A stretch of DNA of 64,000 nt from Oceanospirillaceae bacterium (lineage in GTDB: Bacteria; Pseudomonadota; Gammaproteobacteria; Pseudomonadales; Oceanobacteraceae), in the NCBI GenBank assembly GCA_002724925.1, contig PBQA01000013.1:62001-126000 (forward strand). The letters are read 5' to 3'. Of this stretch, positions 1 to 9,680 are shown piece after piece. The notes below the pieces were generated by a model, which saw only the letters and a list, made by a program, of their open reading frames with translations, made no database searches and was not told the DNA's origin. Numbering within the stretch: position 1 is the first letter of the stretch; every line of letters starts with the position of its first letter. The translations under genes were made by a program, and so were the position numbers.

Positions 1-90
1 TTCCTGCTTCGGCTTCGCCGGGTTCTTCAGGGCAATACGAATGTACTGAATTACTGGTGGAGTAGGGTTCTTGATCTCTTTCGTTAACAT
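1..90 (-). CDS. N-terminal part of an unknown protein, cut by the window edge
   Basis: Thirty codons read from an ATG at position 90 down to the window edge with no stop. The protein begins MLTKEIKNPTPPV and continues with a lysine- and proline-rich stretch. An AAGGAAG ribosome binding site lies seven bases before the start, so a real gene is likely. I do not recognise the family from this fragment. It is transcribed away from ssb, whose terminator lies upstream of it. Confidence 0.55.
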   Translation of the reverse strand, partial: MLTKEIKNPTPPVIQYIRIALKNPAKPKQE

Positions 91-170
91 CTGAGGCTTC
101 CTTAATTGAATACCTGAGTCGGACTTTGTTTGGCCTATTATGCCCATTAGTCTGTAGTGAATGCGCAGCA

Positions 171-195
171 TTATAGAGTCTTAATGCAGCATTAA
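171..195 (-). promoter_or_regulatory. Possible promoter and 15-bp palindrome upstream of the partial gene
   Basis: On the minus strand a TATAAT hexamer (plus 171-176) lies about 80 bases before the partial gene. Just upstream of it is TTAATGCAGCATTAA (181-195), a dyad with a single central mismatch. The palindrome sits where a repressor would overlap the -35 to -10 spacer. No good -35 hexamer is visible. Confidence 0.3.
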
Positions 196-277
196 ACTTG
201 GCCTCAGAGACATACCGCTAACGTCGAATTTGACGTTTTGTCAGACAGGTGTCTTTTAATTTTATGGTGCCGGATAC

Positions 278-303
278 AAAAAACGGGGCCGAAGCCCCGT
301 TTT
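278..303 (-). terminator. Rho-independent terminator of ssb
   Basis: A perfect GC-rich stem (CGGGGC/GCCCCG with a short loop) is flanked by A and T runs. Read on the minus strand it follows the ssb stop codon and ends in six T residues. The symmetric A/T flanks could make it bidirectional. Confidence 0.85.
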
Positions 304-311
304 CAGTTCCC

Positions 312-959
312 TTAGAATGGGATGTCATCGTCAAAATCGTCAAAGCTGTTGCTCGGCTGAGGAGCCGGCTGCTGAGGCGCTTGCTGTGGTGGCTGCTGGT
401 ATCCACCCTGGTTGCCATAACCGCCTTGAGCAGGTTGCTGTGCTGGTTGCGGAGGACGCTGTGGTGCCTGCTGGTAACCGCCTGGCTGTTGTGCCGGCTG
501 CTGTGGAGCCTGGCGCGGTTGTTGAGGCGCTTGCTGCGGTGGTTGCTGGTAACCGCCCATGCCGCCGCTCATACCACCGCTCATGTTGCCTGGCATCTGC
601 CCTGTGCCGGAGTTCATGCCGTCACCACGTGAGTCCAGCATCATCATTTCATTGGTGATGATTTCTGTGGTGTAACGTTTAACGCCGTCCTTTTCCCATT
701 CACGGGTGCGCAGCTTACCTTCGAAGTACGCGCGTGAACCTTTTTTCAGGTATTGCTGGCAGATCTCAGCGAGACGGCCATAAACTGTCAGGCGGTGCCA
801 TTCAGTCTGCTCGACCTTCTGACCCGTTGCTTTGTCGTTGTAACTTTCATCTGTTGCCAGAGACAGGTTGGCTACGGCGTTGCCATTCGGAAGGTAGCGC
901 ACTTCCGGGTCGCGACCCAGGGTGCCGATGAGAGTGACTTTATTAACACTGCGAGCCAT
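312..959 (-). CDS. ssb: Single-stranded DNA-binding protein SSB
   Basis: SSB coats single-stranded DNA during replication, recombination and repair and recruits partners through its acidic tail. The first ~112 of 215 residues form the OB fold, starting [20 protein letters not shown] long low-complexity linker rich in Gln, Pro and Gly follows (about residues 113-203). The C-terminus is the canonical tip DDDIPF. The ATG overlaps by 17 bases the end of the upstream MFS gene, so the two are probably co-transcribed. The linker is longer than in the E. coli protein (178 residues overall), as in several marine gammaproteobacteria. Identification is secure. Confidence 0.97.
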   Translation of the reverse strand: MARSVNKVTLIGTLGRDPEVRYLPNGNAVANLSLATDESYNDKATGQKVEQTEWHRLTVYGRLAEICQQYLKKGSRAYFEGKLRTREWEKDGVKRYTTEIITNEMMMLDSRGDGMNSGTGQMPGNMSGGMSGGMGGYQQPPQQAPQQPRQAPQQPAQQPGGYQQAPQRPPQPAQQPAQGGYGNQGGYQQPPQQAPQQPAPQPSNSFDDFDDDIPF

Positions 960-2310
960 GTTTTTCTCCTGTAGATTCGATCAAGGTCAGTGCGTCTTCG
1001 CGGCTGAATTCATCCGCACTGACTTTCAGATATACCGCGTCTTCTGCCGGAAGATAAAGTGCTTCAGCAACGCCAGGCAAAGCTTGAAGTGATGCCAGGG
1101 CTGAATTATCGAGGTGGCGATGGCCCGGCAGGCGGACACTGATCAGATGACGCGGAGCATTGGTCTGAGACATTAACAGCGCCCAAAGTACCACCAATGC
1201 CCCCAGTCCGACAAACAGAATTGCAGCACCGTACTGGCTGAGAATCCAACCCCCTAAGGAGCCGCCAAAAAATGCCCCAAGGAACTGCATGCTGGAGTAG
1301 ATCCCCATAGCGCTGCCCTTGGCTCCAGCGGGCGCAATTTTGCTGAGCCATGACGGTAAGCTGGCTTCCATCAGGTTGAAGCCCCAGAAGTACAATAGTA
1401 GCAATATAATCCAGTGCCAGAGTGCTGAGGCGGCGCCCATCATCAGAAGAGCAGCAGCGATAATCAGCGCTCCGGTAATGACAACGCTTTTCATGCGTTG
1501 GCGTTTTTCGGCAATGATGATCAGTGGCACCATTAATACGAAAGCGACGAGTAGCACTGGCAGGTACAGCCAGCTATGGTGATTTGCGGTGAGGCCAGCC
1601 TCTACCAGCTGTGCGGGAATGGCGACGAAAATAGCGACCATGAGGGCATGAAGAAGAAAAATGCCCAGATTCAGAGGCCACATGCGGCGGTTTTTGAGCT
1701 GTTCGACGATCACAGGCAGAGCGGCACTGGCGTCCCTGTGTTGTTTCGCAGGTGGTGCCGGGATGACCCACAGCGTGACCAGTACGCCTCCTATGGCCAG
1801 CACTGCGGTGACGGCAAAAATCAGGTGCAGGCCACCGAAAGAAGCCAGCCAGGGACCAAGGATCAGTGCGACAGAGAATGACAGGCCAATGCTCGCACCG
1901 ATGGAAGCCATGGCTTTCATCCGGTGCTCTTCGCGGGTCAGATCAGTGACCAGCGCCATAATTGCACTGGCAATGGCACCACCACCTTGCAGTGCCCGCC
2001 CTATGATCACTCCCCAGACACTGTCTGAGGTTGCGGCGATAACACTGCCGAGAGCAAAGATCAGTAAGCCACCGATGATCACTGGCTTGCGGCCAATGCG
2101 ATCAGAGAGCGCGCCTGCAGGAATCTGAAGTAGCGCCTGGGTCAGGCCATAAACGCCCATTGCCAGCCCCAGCAACTGGGGTGTTGCGCCTTCGAGCTGT
2201 TCACCTTCGAGCATCATGACAGGGAGAACCATGAACAGTCCCAGCATACGAAGAGCGTATAGCGAGGCGAGAGAGATCACGGCGCGTTGTTCGGTTTTAT
2301 CTGGGGTCAC
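943..2310 (-). CDS. MFS transporter with C-terminal YAM-like domain (YajR type)
   Basis: A 455-residue major facilitator with about twelve hydrophobic helices. The loop between helices 2 and 3 carries the MFS signature [16 protein letters not shown]. After the last helix, about residues 385-455 form a soluble domain ([20 protein letters not shown]) resembling the ferredoxin-like YAM domain of E. coli YajR. The substrate is unknown; efflux is the usual role of this subgroup. Translation starts at a GTG. The gene reads into ssb with a 17-base overlap, and the uvrA side lies divergently across a ~190-bp gap. This pairing with ssb and uvrA is common in pseudomonads and relatives. Confidence 0.85.
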   Translation of the reverse strand: MTPDKTEQRAVISLASLYALRMLGLFMVLPVMMLEGEQLEGATPQLLGLAMGVYGLTQALLQIPAGALSDRIGRKPVIIGGLLIFALGSVIAATSDSVWGVIIGRALQGGGAIASAIMALVTDLTREEHRMKAMASIGASIGLSFSVALILGPWLASFGGLHLIFAVTAVLAIGGVLVTLWVIPAPPAKQHRDASAALPVIVEQLKNRRMWPLNLGIFLLHALMVAIFVAIPAQLVEAGLTANHHSWLYLPVLLVAFVLMVPLIIIAEKRQRMKSVVITGALIIAAALLMMGAASALWHWIILLLLYFWGFNLMEASLPSWLSKIAPAGAKGSAMGIYSSMQFLGAFFGGSLGGWILSQYGAAILFVGLGALVVLWALLMSQTNAPRHLISVRLPGHRHLDNSALASLQALPGVAEALYLPAEDAVYLKVSADEFSREDALTLIESTGEKHGSQC

Positions 2311-2405
2311 TGTGCGGCCAATCGATAACTGTTAATCAGGCCGGCTAGTCTACCAGATTGTCGGCGTTGGAGGGGTAGTCTTGATGACGCCAAATCCCAC
2401 TACCA

Positions 2406-2457
2406 TCTTGGTCTGATTGCGGTACACTGCAAAAAGGGTATAAGGGATATACCAAGA
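2406..2457 (+). promoter_or_regulatory. Promoter of the LuxR-type regulator inside a 7-bp inverted repeat
   Basis: TTGCGG (2417-2422) and TATAAG (2439-2444) are separated by 16 bases, a plausible sigma-70 promoter about 50 bases before the regulator's start. TCTTGGT (2406-2412) and ACCAAGA (2451-2457) are exact inverse complements on either side of it and could be an operator, perhaps autoregulatory. Motif identity is seen; function is inferred. Confidence 0.4.
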
Positions 2458-2498
2458 CGGAAGCGACTAGCTTGGGCGAAAGTACATGGAGAGACTTT

Positions 2499-3191
2499 AT
2501 GGACCAGAGATCACCTGCCATCGAACGAAGAATACTTCTTTTTGGTCAGACAAACCTTGAGAACTCGATACTGATCGGCAATGTTCATCAGAACACAGGT
2601 ATTGAGTGTCAGCTGATAGATGTTCGCCATTGGCGGGCAGAATGGGAATTCGAAGCAGACCGGATGATTGCTTTGATCGACTCGGGGAGCGCTGCTCCTG
2701 AGCGTATCCGTGAGCTGGTGGATCGTCTGCATGACCTGCAAGCCGATGTCGCTATCGCCGTGTTTAACGTTGCGAAGAAACATCCCTCCGAACAGTTGAT
2801 AAGCTGGCCTAAAGTGAATGGTATTATCTATACCGGGACGCCTCACAGCCAGCTATGCCGGGGCATTGAAAGCCTTTTCCTGGGTGAGATGTGGCTGCCA
2901 CGCCACCTGATGGCTGCGTTTCTGGAAAGAACCCGTGAACGCCCCAAAAATGCTACCGGATTTGCCGGAATTCTTACTCGCCGTGAAAAGCAGATACTAC
3001 GGCTTACCGCGACCGGGGCCACGAATGCTGAGGTGGCGGAAGAACTCAACGTCAGCATGCACACCGTTAAAACCCACGTCTACAACCTGTTCCGGAAAAT
3101 CGGCGTGACGAACCGTATTCAGGCCGTGAACTGGGCAAAAGAAAACATGCATGAACTGCATGACAAGGAAGAAGCCGAAGCAACCGGATGA
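2499..3191 (+). CDS. LuxR/CsgD-family transcriptional regulator
   Basis: A 230-residue regulator. The C-terminal ~65 residues are a LuxR/GerE helix-turn-helix: LTRREKQILRLTATGATN, then VSMHTVKTHVYNLFRKIGV. The N-terminal ~150 residues resemble the receiver-like domain of CsgD-type regulators but lack an obvious phosphoacceptor pocket. I chose the ATG at 2499 because GGAGA lies six bases before it; a TTG at 2472 would add nine residues with no better ribosome site. It is divergent from the MFS gene and followed by uvrA. Targets are unknown. Relatives of CsgD control surface adhesion and biofilm, which would fit the FimX and PilZ genes downstream, but that link is only inference. Confidence 0.82.
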   Translation: MDQRSPAIERRILLFGQTNLENSILIGNVHQNTGIECQLIDVRHWRAEWEFEADRMIALIDSGSAAPERIRELVDRLHDLQADVAIAVFNVAKKHPSEQLISWPKVNGIIYTGTPHSQLCRGIESLFLGEMWLPRHLMAAFLERTRERPKNATGFAGILTRREKQILRLTATGATNAEVAEELNVSMHTVKTHVYNLFRKIGVTNRIQAVNWAKENMHELHDKEEAEATG

Positions 3192-3268
3192 TTCACAGTA
3201 AAAGCGGCTGAACCCGTCTTCGCCTTGCTTTACAATGGGGGTTTTGACTCAGGTAGTGAAAGCTCCAC

Positions 3269-6100
3269 ATGGATAAAATTCTCGTTCGCGGCGCACGTAC
3301 ACACAACCTCAAAAACGTTGATATTGATATTCCTCGGGATAAGCTCGTGGTAATCACGGGCCTCAGTGGCTCGGGGAAATCCTCTCTGGCGTTCGACACT
3401 CTGTACGCGGAAGGGCAGCGACGCTACGTTGAGTCACTTTCAACCTATGCCCGTCAGTTCCTGTCGATGATGGAAAAGCCCGACGTCGATCTGATTGAAG
3501 GTTTGTCACCTGCCATTTCTATTGAGCAGAAATCGACCTCTCACAACCCGCGCTCTACCGTCGGTACCGTGACCGAAATATACGACTATCTGCGTTTGTT
3601 GTTCGCCCGCGTTGGTACGCCACGCTGCCCGGATCATGATGTACCGCTGGAAGCTCAGACTGTCAGTCAGATGGTCGACGAAATTATGCTGTTGCCCACC
3701 GACAGTAAGTGCATGATTCTCGGCCCTGTTATCCGGGATCGCAAAGGCGAACATCTGCATGTGTTTGAAAGTCTGCGTGCGCAGGGCTTTATCCGTGTGC
3801 GCGTCGATGGAACCGTGTGTGATCTGGACGATACACCGGACCTGGATAAACGTAAGAAGCACACAATTGAAGTGGTTGTTGATCGCTTTAAGGTGAAAGA
3901 AGGTATTGAACAGCGTCTGTCTGAATCCATAGAGACCTGTCTTGAATTGAGCGGTGGACTGGTGCTGGTCGCCGATATGGACGCGCCAGAGAAAGAACCT
4001 ATGATGTTCTCTTCTCAGTTTTCATGCCCGCACTGCGGCTACAGCCTCTCTGAATTAGAACCTCGCCTGTTTTCGTTTAACAACCCAGCGGGTGCTTGCC
4101 AGACGTGCGACGGTCTTGGTGTTAAACAATATTTCGATCCCGACCGCGTTGTGCATGATGACTCACTGAGTGTGGGTGAAGGCGCGATCCGCGGCTGGGA
4201 TCGTCGTAGCGTTTATTATTATCAGATGCTGTGCTCAGTGGCGGATCATTACGGCTTTGATATTGATACGGCTCTTGCCGATCTGAAACCGGAGCACAGA
4301 GACGCAATACTGCGTGGTTCTGGTGATGACAAAATCGAATTTATTTACGTGAACTCCCGCGGCGATCGCGTCAGTAAATCACACCCTTTTGAAGGGGTAT
4401 TGCCAAACCTTGAACGTCGTTACCGCGAAACTGACTCTCAGATGGTGCTTGAGGAGCTATCCAAGTATCTTAGCATTCAGCCATGCCCTGCCTGTGATGG
4501 CTCGCGTCTGCGTCGCGAAGCCCGGAACGTCTTTGTTGGTGATAAAACCATTCATGCCTGCACCAGCATGCCAGTGGAAGATGCTCACAATTATTTTTCA
4601 GAATTTCAGATGGATGGCCACAAAGGCGAAATTGCTGAAAAAATTCTGAAAGAAATCCGCGATCGTTTGCAGTTTCTGGTGAATGTCGGTCTCGAATACC
4701 TGACACTGAATCGCAGTTCGGACACACTTTCTGGCGGTGAAGCTCAGCGGATTCGTCTGGCGTCGCAGATTGGTGCTGGCCTTGTTGGGGTGATGTATAT
4801 TCTTGATGAACCTTCTATTGGTCTTCATCAGCGAGACAATGACCGCCTGCTTAAAACCCTGTTCCACCTTCGTGATCTTGGAAACACCGTACTCGTCGTA
4901 GAGCACGACGAAGACGCTATCCGCAGTGCTGATCACCTGATCGATATTGGCCCCGGCGCTGGGGTACATGGTGGTGAGGTGATTGCACAGGGTACACCTG
5001 CTCAGGTAATGAAAAATAAAAACTCAGTGACGGGTGAATACCTCAGCGGCAAACGCGCAATTGCTTTGCCTGAAAAACGTACGCCGTACGACAAGAAAAA
5101 AGTCATGACCTTAAAAGGGGCGAACGGTAACAACCTGAACAGTGTTGATCTGACTATCCCTCTCGGATTAATGACCTGTATTACCGGCGTGTCTGGTTCA
5201 GGTAAGTCAACGCTGATAAACCGTACCCTGTACCCATTGGCGGCGACCGCATTAAATGGTGCGACAACACTCAAACCGTCTGAGCATAAGAGCATTACCG
5301 GTCTGAATCAGCTCGATAAAGTCGTCGATATTGATCAGTCTCCTATCGGTCGGACACCGCGATCGAATCCGGCAACTTACACTGGGATATTTACTCCGGT
5401 ACGTGAAATTTTTGCTGGCACACAGGAGGCTCGTTCGCGCGGTTATAAAGCCGGACGCTTCTCGTTTAATGTGAAAGGCGGACGCTGCGAAGCTTGTCAG
5501 GGTGACGGTGTTATCAAGGTTGAGATGCACTTTCTGGCGGATATTTATGTTCCTTGTGATGTCTGTAAAGGGAAGCGGTACAACCGGGAAACGCTGGATA
5601 TTCGCTACAAGGGCAAAAACATCCATGAAGTACTGGATATGACGGTCGAAGATGCGCGTGAATTTTTTGATGCAATTCCTGCGGTCGCTCGCAAGCTACA
5701 GACGTTGATGGACGTAGGCCTGAGTTATATTCGTCTTGGCCAGGCGGCTACCACGTTATCGGGTGGTGAGGCGCAGCGCATTAAGTTAGCGAAAGAGCTG
5801 TCGAAGCGGGATACCGGAAAAACCCTTTATATCCTCGATGAGCCGACAACGGGTCTGCACTTCCACGATATCGAACAGTTGTTAGTTGTTCTGCATCGCC
5901 TGCGCGATCATGGCAATACCGTGGTGGTAATTGAGCATAACCTGGACGTCATTAAAACCGCTGACTGGATCGTTGATCTGGGCCCCGAAGGTGGATCGAA
6001 AGGTGGCCTGATCATTGGCGAAGGTACGCCCGAAGATATCGGGGCGATGGAGCATTCGCATACAGGTCACTTCCTGCAGCCCTTACTTGAGCGTGCCTGA
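3269..6100 (+). CDS. uvrA: Excinuclease ABC subunit A
   Basis: The damage-recognition ATPase of nucleotide excision repair, acting with UvrB and UvrC. The 943-residue length is typical. Both ABC modules are complete: Walker [10 protein letters not shown] near residue 35 and [10 protein letters not shown] near 640, each with an LSGGEAQRI signature. Two zinc modules are visible: CPHC/CQTC near residue 255 and CEAC/CDVC near 740. The ATG start matches the family. No SOS box was identified in the short gap before it. Identification is secure. Confidence 0.98.
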   Translation: MDKILVRGARTHNLKNVDIDIPRDKLVVITGLSGSGKSSLAFDTLYAEGQRRYVESLSTYARQFLSMMEKPDVDLIEGLSPAISIEQKSTSHNPRSTVGTVTEIYDYLRLLFARVGTPRCPDHDVPLEAQTVSQMVDEIMLLPTDSKCMILGPVIRDRKGEHLHVFESLRAQGFIRVRVDGTVCDLDDTPDLDKRKKHTIEVVVDRFKVKEGIEQRLSESIETCLELSGGLVLVADMDAPEKEPMMFSSQFSCPHCGYSLSELEPRLFSFNNPAGACQTCDGLGVKQYFDPDRVVHDDSLSVGEGAIRGWDRRSVYYYQMLCSVADHYGFDIDTALADLKPEHRDAILRGSGDDKIEFIYVNSRGDRVSKSHPFEGVLPNLERRYRETDSQMVLEELSKYLSIQPCPACDGSRLRREARNVFVGDKTIHACTSMPVEDAHNYFSEFQMDGHKGEIAEKILKEIRDRLQFLVNVGLEYLTLNRSSDTLSGGEAQRIRLASQIGAGLVGVMYILDEPSIGLHQRDNDRLLKTLFHLRDLGNTVLVVEHDEDAIRSADHLIDIGPGAGVHGGEVIAQGTPAQVMKNKNSVTGEYLSGKRAIALPEKRTPYDKKKVMTLKGANGNNLNSVDLTIPLGLMTCITGVSGSGKSTLINRTLYPLAATALNGATTLKPSEHKSITGLNQLDKVVDIDQSPIGRTPRSNPATYTGIFTPVREIFAGTQEARSRGYKAGRFSFNVKGGRCEACQGDGVIKVEMHFLADIYVPCDVCKGKRYNRETLDIRYKGKNIHEVLDMTVEDAREFFDAIPAVARKLQTLMDVGLSYIRLGQAATTLSGGEAQRIKLAKELSKRDTGKTLYILDEPTTGLHFHDIEQLLVVLHRLRDHGNTVVVIEHNLDVIKTADWIVDLGPEGGSKGGLIIGEGTPEDIGAMEHSHTGHFLQPLLERA

Positions 6101-6132
6101 TTCGGAAAACCTGATTTGCAGGGGAGGTTAGT

Positions 6133-6699
6133 ATGAGCAGAGCCGAGTGCGACGGATGTGGGCGACCAGAAAGTGTCTGCCTGTGCAGTCATCTGGTGCA
6201 TTACACGCTGCCTTTTAACCTCACCATCTGGCAGGACCCGGATGAATCCCGCCATCCGCTGTCAACCGCGCCTTTGCTGGAGCGTACGATTGACGGGTGT
6301 CGCAGGCTGGTGGGGGATCAGTTCGCCTATAACGATATTTTTTCAGGTGCCCCCGTCGAGACTGTCGCGCTGCTGTATCCGGCGGATGATTCTGTGGACG
6401 TTGTTGGGCCTGAGATTGGGCGCGATCGCGTCAGTCATGTTCTGGTGCTTGATGGGACCTGGCGCAAAGTACGCCGCCTGACATTAATGAACCCGTGGCT
6501 ACTTAACTTACCTCGGGTGTCATTGTCACCTCAAACCCCCTCTGCTTATTTACGCACCAGTCAGCACGAAAGTGGTGTCAGCACACTGGAAGCGGTGCTG
6601 ATGCTGGCGGATCTCTGGTATCCAGGGAATGCATACCTGGAAGGGACTGGCGTCCTGCAACGCATGTCAGAATTGCAGGAGAGGATGCGAAAACGTTGA
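6133..6699 (+). CDS. tapT: DTW-domain tRNA-uridine aminocarboxypropyltransferase
   Basis: A 188-residue DTW-domain protein. E. coli TapT (YfiP) of this family transfers the aminocarboxypropyl group of SAM to U47 of tRNA, giving acp3U. The N-terminus has the metal-binding cysteines in CDGCGRPESVCLC. The family motif D-x-T-W is present as LDGTWRKVRRL near residue 110. It lies 32 bases after uvrA with a GGGGAGG ribosome site, so it is probably in the same transcript. It could be the sister paralogue TuaA type instead; the domain assignment is firm, the exact tRNA site is inferred. Confidence 0.85.
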   Translation: MSRAECDGCGRPESVCLCSHLVHYTLPFNLTIWQDPDESRHPLSTAPLLERTIDGCRRLVGDQFAYNDIFSGAPVETVALLYPADDSVDVVGPEIGRDRVSHVLVLDGTWRKVRRLTLMNPWLLNLPRVSLSPQTPSAYLRTSQHESGVSTLEAVLMLADLWYPGNAYLEGTGVLQRMSELQERMRKR

Positions 6700-6718
6700 G
6701 GCGCCGGGCTTACAGGGC

Positions 6719-8059
6719 TCAGGCGCTCTCGGTCATGCTGGTGATGTGTTTCATCTGGCGTTGTATCAGCGACTCAGTCTTCTCTGGCAGCTGGTTAAGC
6801 CAGTAAGTGGACTGAACCCCACCGTGCAGGTCCCGAATATTAGGGCCTTCGTTCCAGATGATATCGTGACCATCTTCTAACATTTCTATTAATGTCTGGC
6901 TGGCAATGATTCTGCGCTCTTCGCTTTGGGCCGCGAGGTGATAGGCCCAGTGCACGGCATCGCCGATCAGACTGTATTGTGTTGAAACACCATCCTGCAA
7001 CGGTGCCATAAGGACCGGGCCCCAATGTGCAGCCACATTGAACTCAAGTGGCAGAACGCCAGAGTTTGTCTCATGCAGATGATTCACCAGACTGGTGAAC
7101 AACCGTGCCGCATAAAGACAATGCATGGCCGCATTACGGTCGCGGCCGGGGACGCCAAACAGCATAACGACACCGTCGCCCAAGTAGCGGTCCACTTTAC
7201 CGTTGTAGAGCTTCGCGGCTTGAGAAAGCAGGCGATGGTACTGGTTGAGTGTCGAAGTCAGCTCTTCGGCGCTGAGTCGCTGTTGCAGTAGCTCGAGGTC
7301 CTGAATCTCAATAAAGAGCATGGCACAGTCGTAATACTTCATCGGGTCAGGGAAGGGCGTGTCTTCATTGCCCATGAACTGGCCGAGAGCGACTTCAACT
7401 GCACGGCGCTGCTGTTCGCGCTTAGAAATATCGCCAAGAACTGAGTGGAGTGACAGTAAGTCAGGATCACCCGGCCCCATCGGTAGTGTCAGCTCTTCAC
7501 CGTCACGCCAGCCGCTCAGTTTCGTGCGTAACTGGCGCACGTAGCGGGCGTATTTTTCGCTGAGCAACCAGCCCGTGAGACCTGCAATCAGGCTGAGGGC
7601 TGCTGTTACCAGAAGACTTTGTGAGGCAACGCGTGTCGCGGCGGTTTGCGCAGGTGTGTCTGTTGTATAGCCCTCTAATGAGCCATAAAGAGTACCGTCC
7701 TGACGGATTTCGACGGGCATCATCGTCAGTTCAGCATTGATCCGGCCTGCACTTGCGACCGGTTTACCATCACGATCAAGCACCCGAATAGCCGGCATCG
7801 CGCTGCCTGCGTCCCACTCGCTGAGGGTCAGATTCAGGGTAATGCGGTCATCGCGCACGAGGGCTGGCGTCAGAAGCGCCCCCAGGTGTTGTAACTGACG
7901 CGTATTCTCAGAGGCGATTTGCTGGCGAGCGTAGCTGCGGACTTCGGAGTAAGCCAGCGCGCTCAATATGATGCCTGCAATCAGAACCATGACCGCTGCC
8001 AGTAGACCAGCGCGCTGGCTGGTATTGAGAGTTTCGCTGAATGTGCGGAGATTAGGCAT
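6719..8059 (-). CDS. Membrane protein with class III cyclase-like domain (AhpA/YtjB position)
   Basis: A 446-residue protein. It has a signal-anchor helix (about 18-38), an extracytoplasmic region, and a second helix near 145-165. After a linker it ends in a class III nucleotide cyclase homology domain (about 230-400). The second metal site is conserved in YLGDGVVMLFG. The first metal aspartate, usually in a DI-x-x-F context, reads E in LFIEIQDLELL, so catalysis is uncertain. In pseudomonads an AhpA/YtjB-type membrane protein occupies this place, divergent from serB. The gene converges on tapT, with stops 20 bases apart. It may be a sensor or a degenerate cyclase; its ligand is not evident. 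Confidence 0.75.
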   Translation of the reverse strand: MPNLRTFSETLNTSQRAGLLAAVMVLIAGIILSALAYSEVRSYARQQIASENTRQLQHLGALLTPALVRDDRITLNLTLSEWDAGSAMPAIRVLDRDGKPVASAGRINAELTMMPVEIRQDGTLYGSLEGYTTDTPAQTAATRVASQSLLVTAALSLIAGLTGWLLSEKYARYVRQLRTKLSGWRDGEELTLPMGPGDPDLLSLHSVLGDISKREQQRRAVEVALGQFMGNEDTPFPDPMKYYDCAMLFIEIQDLELLQQRLSAEELTSTLNQYHRLLSQAAKLYNGKVDRYLGDGVVMLFGVPGRDRNAAMHCLYAARLFTSLVNHLHETNSGVLPLEFNVAAHWGPVLMAPLQDGVSTQYSLIGDAVHWAYHLAAQSEERRIIASQTLIEMLEDGHDIIWNEGPNIRDLHGGVQSTYWLNQLPEKTESLIQRQMKHITSMTESA

Positions 8060-8203
8060 TGGCAGTCCTGATAATTCTAAATTTCCATAACTTTAATGGT
8101 ATTATATGCCGCGCTTGTCGCAACGCCAGCACCGAACACGGCTTCTGTGATGGAAGACAGCTTGTAAATTACAGTTTAGATATAGTTTAGATGAGGAATG
8201 ACC

Positions 8204-8374
8204 ATGAGTGATGTGAAACAGTCTCTGCAGGACAAACTGGCACAACTTGAGAAAGGTCTGTTTCTGATGAGTGTTGACCGTGTGCGTGCTCTGTCTGTAC
8301 ACGAGACCGTTGAACTGATCGAAGAACTGCGCGCCGTTGTTGCCGCAGCTAAGTCAGACACCGACAAACTCTGA
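8204..8374 (+). CDS. Small protein of 56 residues upstream of serB
   Basis: ATG at 8204 follows a GAGGAA ribosome site by five bases. The product starts MSDVKQSLQDKLAQLEKG and is mostly charged, with a predicted helical character and no membrane segment or cysteine. It ends 23 bases before the GTG of serB and is probably co-transcribed with it. I do not recognise the family. Good initiation context, plain helical composition and a snug fit in the serB transcript support a real gene. Confidence 0.65.
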   Translation: MSDVKQSLQDKLAQLEKGLFLMSVDRVRALSVHETVELIEELRAVVAAAKSDTDKL

Positions 8375-8397
8375 TCTTCAGATTAAGCGAGACCTCC

Positions 8398-9606
8398 GTG
8401 ACGGAATTAGTGCTCATCCGTATCACCGGTGCTGATAAGCCCGGTGTTACTGCGACCATCAGTAGTATCCTTGCACAATATGAAGTGACAGTACTGGATA
8501 TTGGCCAGGCCGAAATCCACGATTCGCTATCATTGGGGATACTGGCTGCCATTCCGTCGACGGCGGAAGCGGCACCGGTTCTGAAAGACGTACTCTTCAG
8601 AATTCATGAAATGGGGCTGTCGGTGTCGTTCACTCCGGTGACGCCCGAAAGTTATGAGCACTGGGTCGCCGGTCAGGGAAAACCCCGTCATATTATCACG
8701 CTGCTGGCGCGTACTATTCAGGCCGACGCCATCGCGCGCGTGACCTCCATTGCTGCCGAGCACAACCTGAATATTGATCAGATCAGTCGTCTTTCGGGGC
8801 GCGTTCCGCTTGATAAGCAAAGCGAAACAACACGAGCCTGTGTTGAGTTTTCGGTGCGCGGTGAAGCAGATCAGACAGCCATGCGGGCGCAGTTTCTTGA
8901 AGCAGCCAACGATCTGAACGTCGATATCGCGTTTCAGGAAGACGATGTTTATCGTCGAACGCGTCGTCTGGTGTGTTTCGATATGGACTCCACTCTCATT
9001 GAAACCGAGGTGATCGACGAACTTGCTCACGCTGCAGGCGTGGGGGAGCAGGTGGCCGAGATTACCGAGCGGGCGATGCAGGGTGAACTCGATTTTACCC
9101 AGAGCTTCGAGCAGCGAGTTGCGCTGTTGAAGGGCTTGAGTGGTGATGTACTCCAAGGTATTGCTGAGCGCCTGCCAGTAACGGAAGGCGCAGAGCGCCT
9201 TATTCGCAACTTGAAGGCGTTGGGTTATAAGACGGCGATATTGTCTGGTGGTTTTACCTATTTCGGGCGTTATCTTCAGTCTCAGTTGGGCATTGATTAC
9301 GTCTATGCCAATGAGTTGGAGATGGAAGGTAATGTAGTGACTGGACGTGTGACCGGGCGTGTTGTCGATGGTCAGCGCAAAGCCGAGTTACTGCGTGAAC
9401 TGGCCGAACGTGAGGGCATTCGTCTCGAACAGACCATCGCCGTAGGTGACGGTGCCAATGACTTGCCGATGCTATCGGTTGCCGGTCTTGGCATCGCGTT
9501 TCGTGCTAAACCTCTGGTGCGCGAAAACGCCAAACATGCGATCTCAACACTGGGGTTGGATGGGCTGCTCTATCTGCTTGGTTATCACGACCGCGATATT
9601 CATTAA
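8398..9606 (+). CDS. serB: Phosphoserine phosphatase with N-terminal ACT-like region
   Basis: Catalyses the last step of serine synthesis, phosphoserine to serine. The 402-residue form has an N-terminal regulatory part of two ACT-like units (1-180, beginning LVLIRITGADKPGVTATISS). The HAD phosphatase follows. Its nucleophile motif is CFDMDSTLIETEVIDE near residue 195; SGGFTYF and GDGANDLPM are motifs II/III-IV. Start is GTG at 8398. This long form is typical of pseudomonads; E. coli SerB is shorter. Gene order with AhpA-like and fimX also matches Pseudomonas. Identification is secure. Confidence 0.96.
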   Translation: MTELVLIRITGADKPGVTATISSILAQYEVTVLDIGQAEIHDSLSLGILAAIPSTAEAAPVLKDVLFRIHEMGLSVSFTPVTPESYEHWVAGQGKPRHIITLLARTIQADAIARVTSIAAEHNLNIDQISRLSGRVPLDKQSETTRACVEFSVRGEADQTAMRAQFLEAANDLNVDIAFQEDDVYRRTRRLVCFDMDSTLIETEVIDELAHAAGVGEQVAEITERAMQGELDFTQSFEQRVALLKGLSGDVLQGIAERLPVTEGAERLIRNLKALGYKTAILSGGFTYFGRYLQSQLGIDYVYANELEMEGNVVTGRVTGRVVDGQRKAELLRELAEREGIRLEQTIAVGDGANDLPMLSVAGLGIAFRAKPLVRENAKHAISTLGLDGLLYLLGYHDRDIH

Positions 9607-9610
9607 GTGT

Positions 9611-9676
9611 AACCGCTGTTCTGTTTCAGTCAGCGGTTAGTCACTGGTTATTGAGCTTCTGCCTGAGCAGAAGCTC
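9611..9676. terminator. Two hairpins between convergent serB and fimX
   Basis: AACCGCTG/CAGCGGTT (9611-9638) forms a stem with a 12-base loop. GAGCTTCTGC/GCAGAAGCTC (9653-9676) forms a perfect 10-bp stem with loop CTGA. Neither has a strong T tract, but their position between convergent stop codons suggests they stop or stabilise both transcripts. Confidence 0.6.
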
Positions 9677-9680
9677 GCCA

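Noticed and set aside
249-632. Leu/Arg-rich plus-strand frame across the 3' part of ssb
   Set aside because: Its composition is produced by the CAG/CCA repeats of the SSB linker read backwards, and it begins in the ssb terminator.
8530-9156. 208-residue minus-strand frame in serB
   Set aside because: Shadow of serB; no initiation site.
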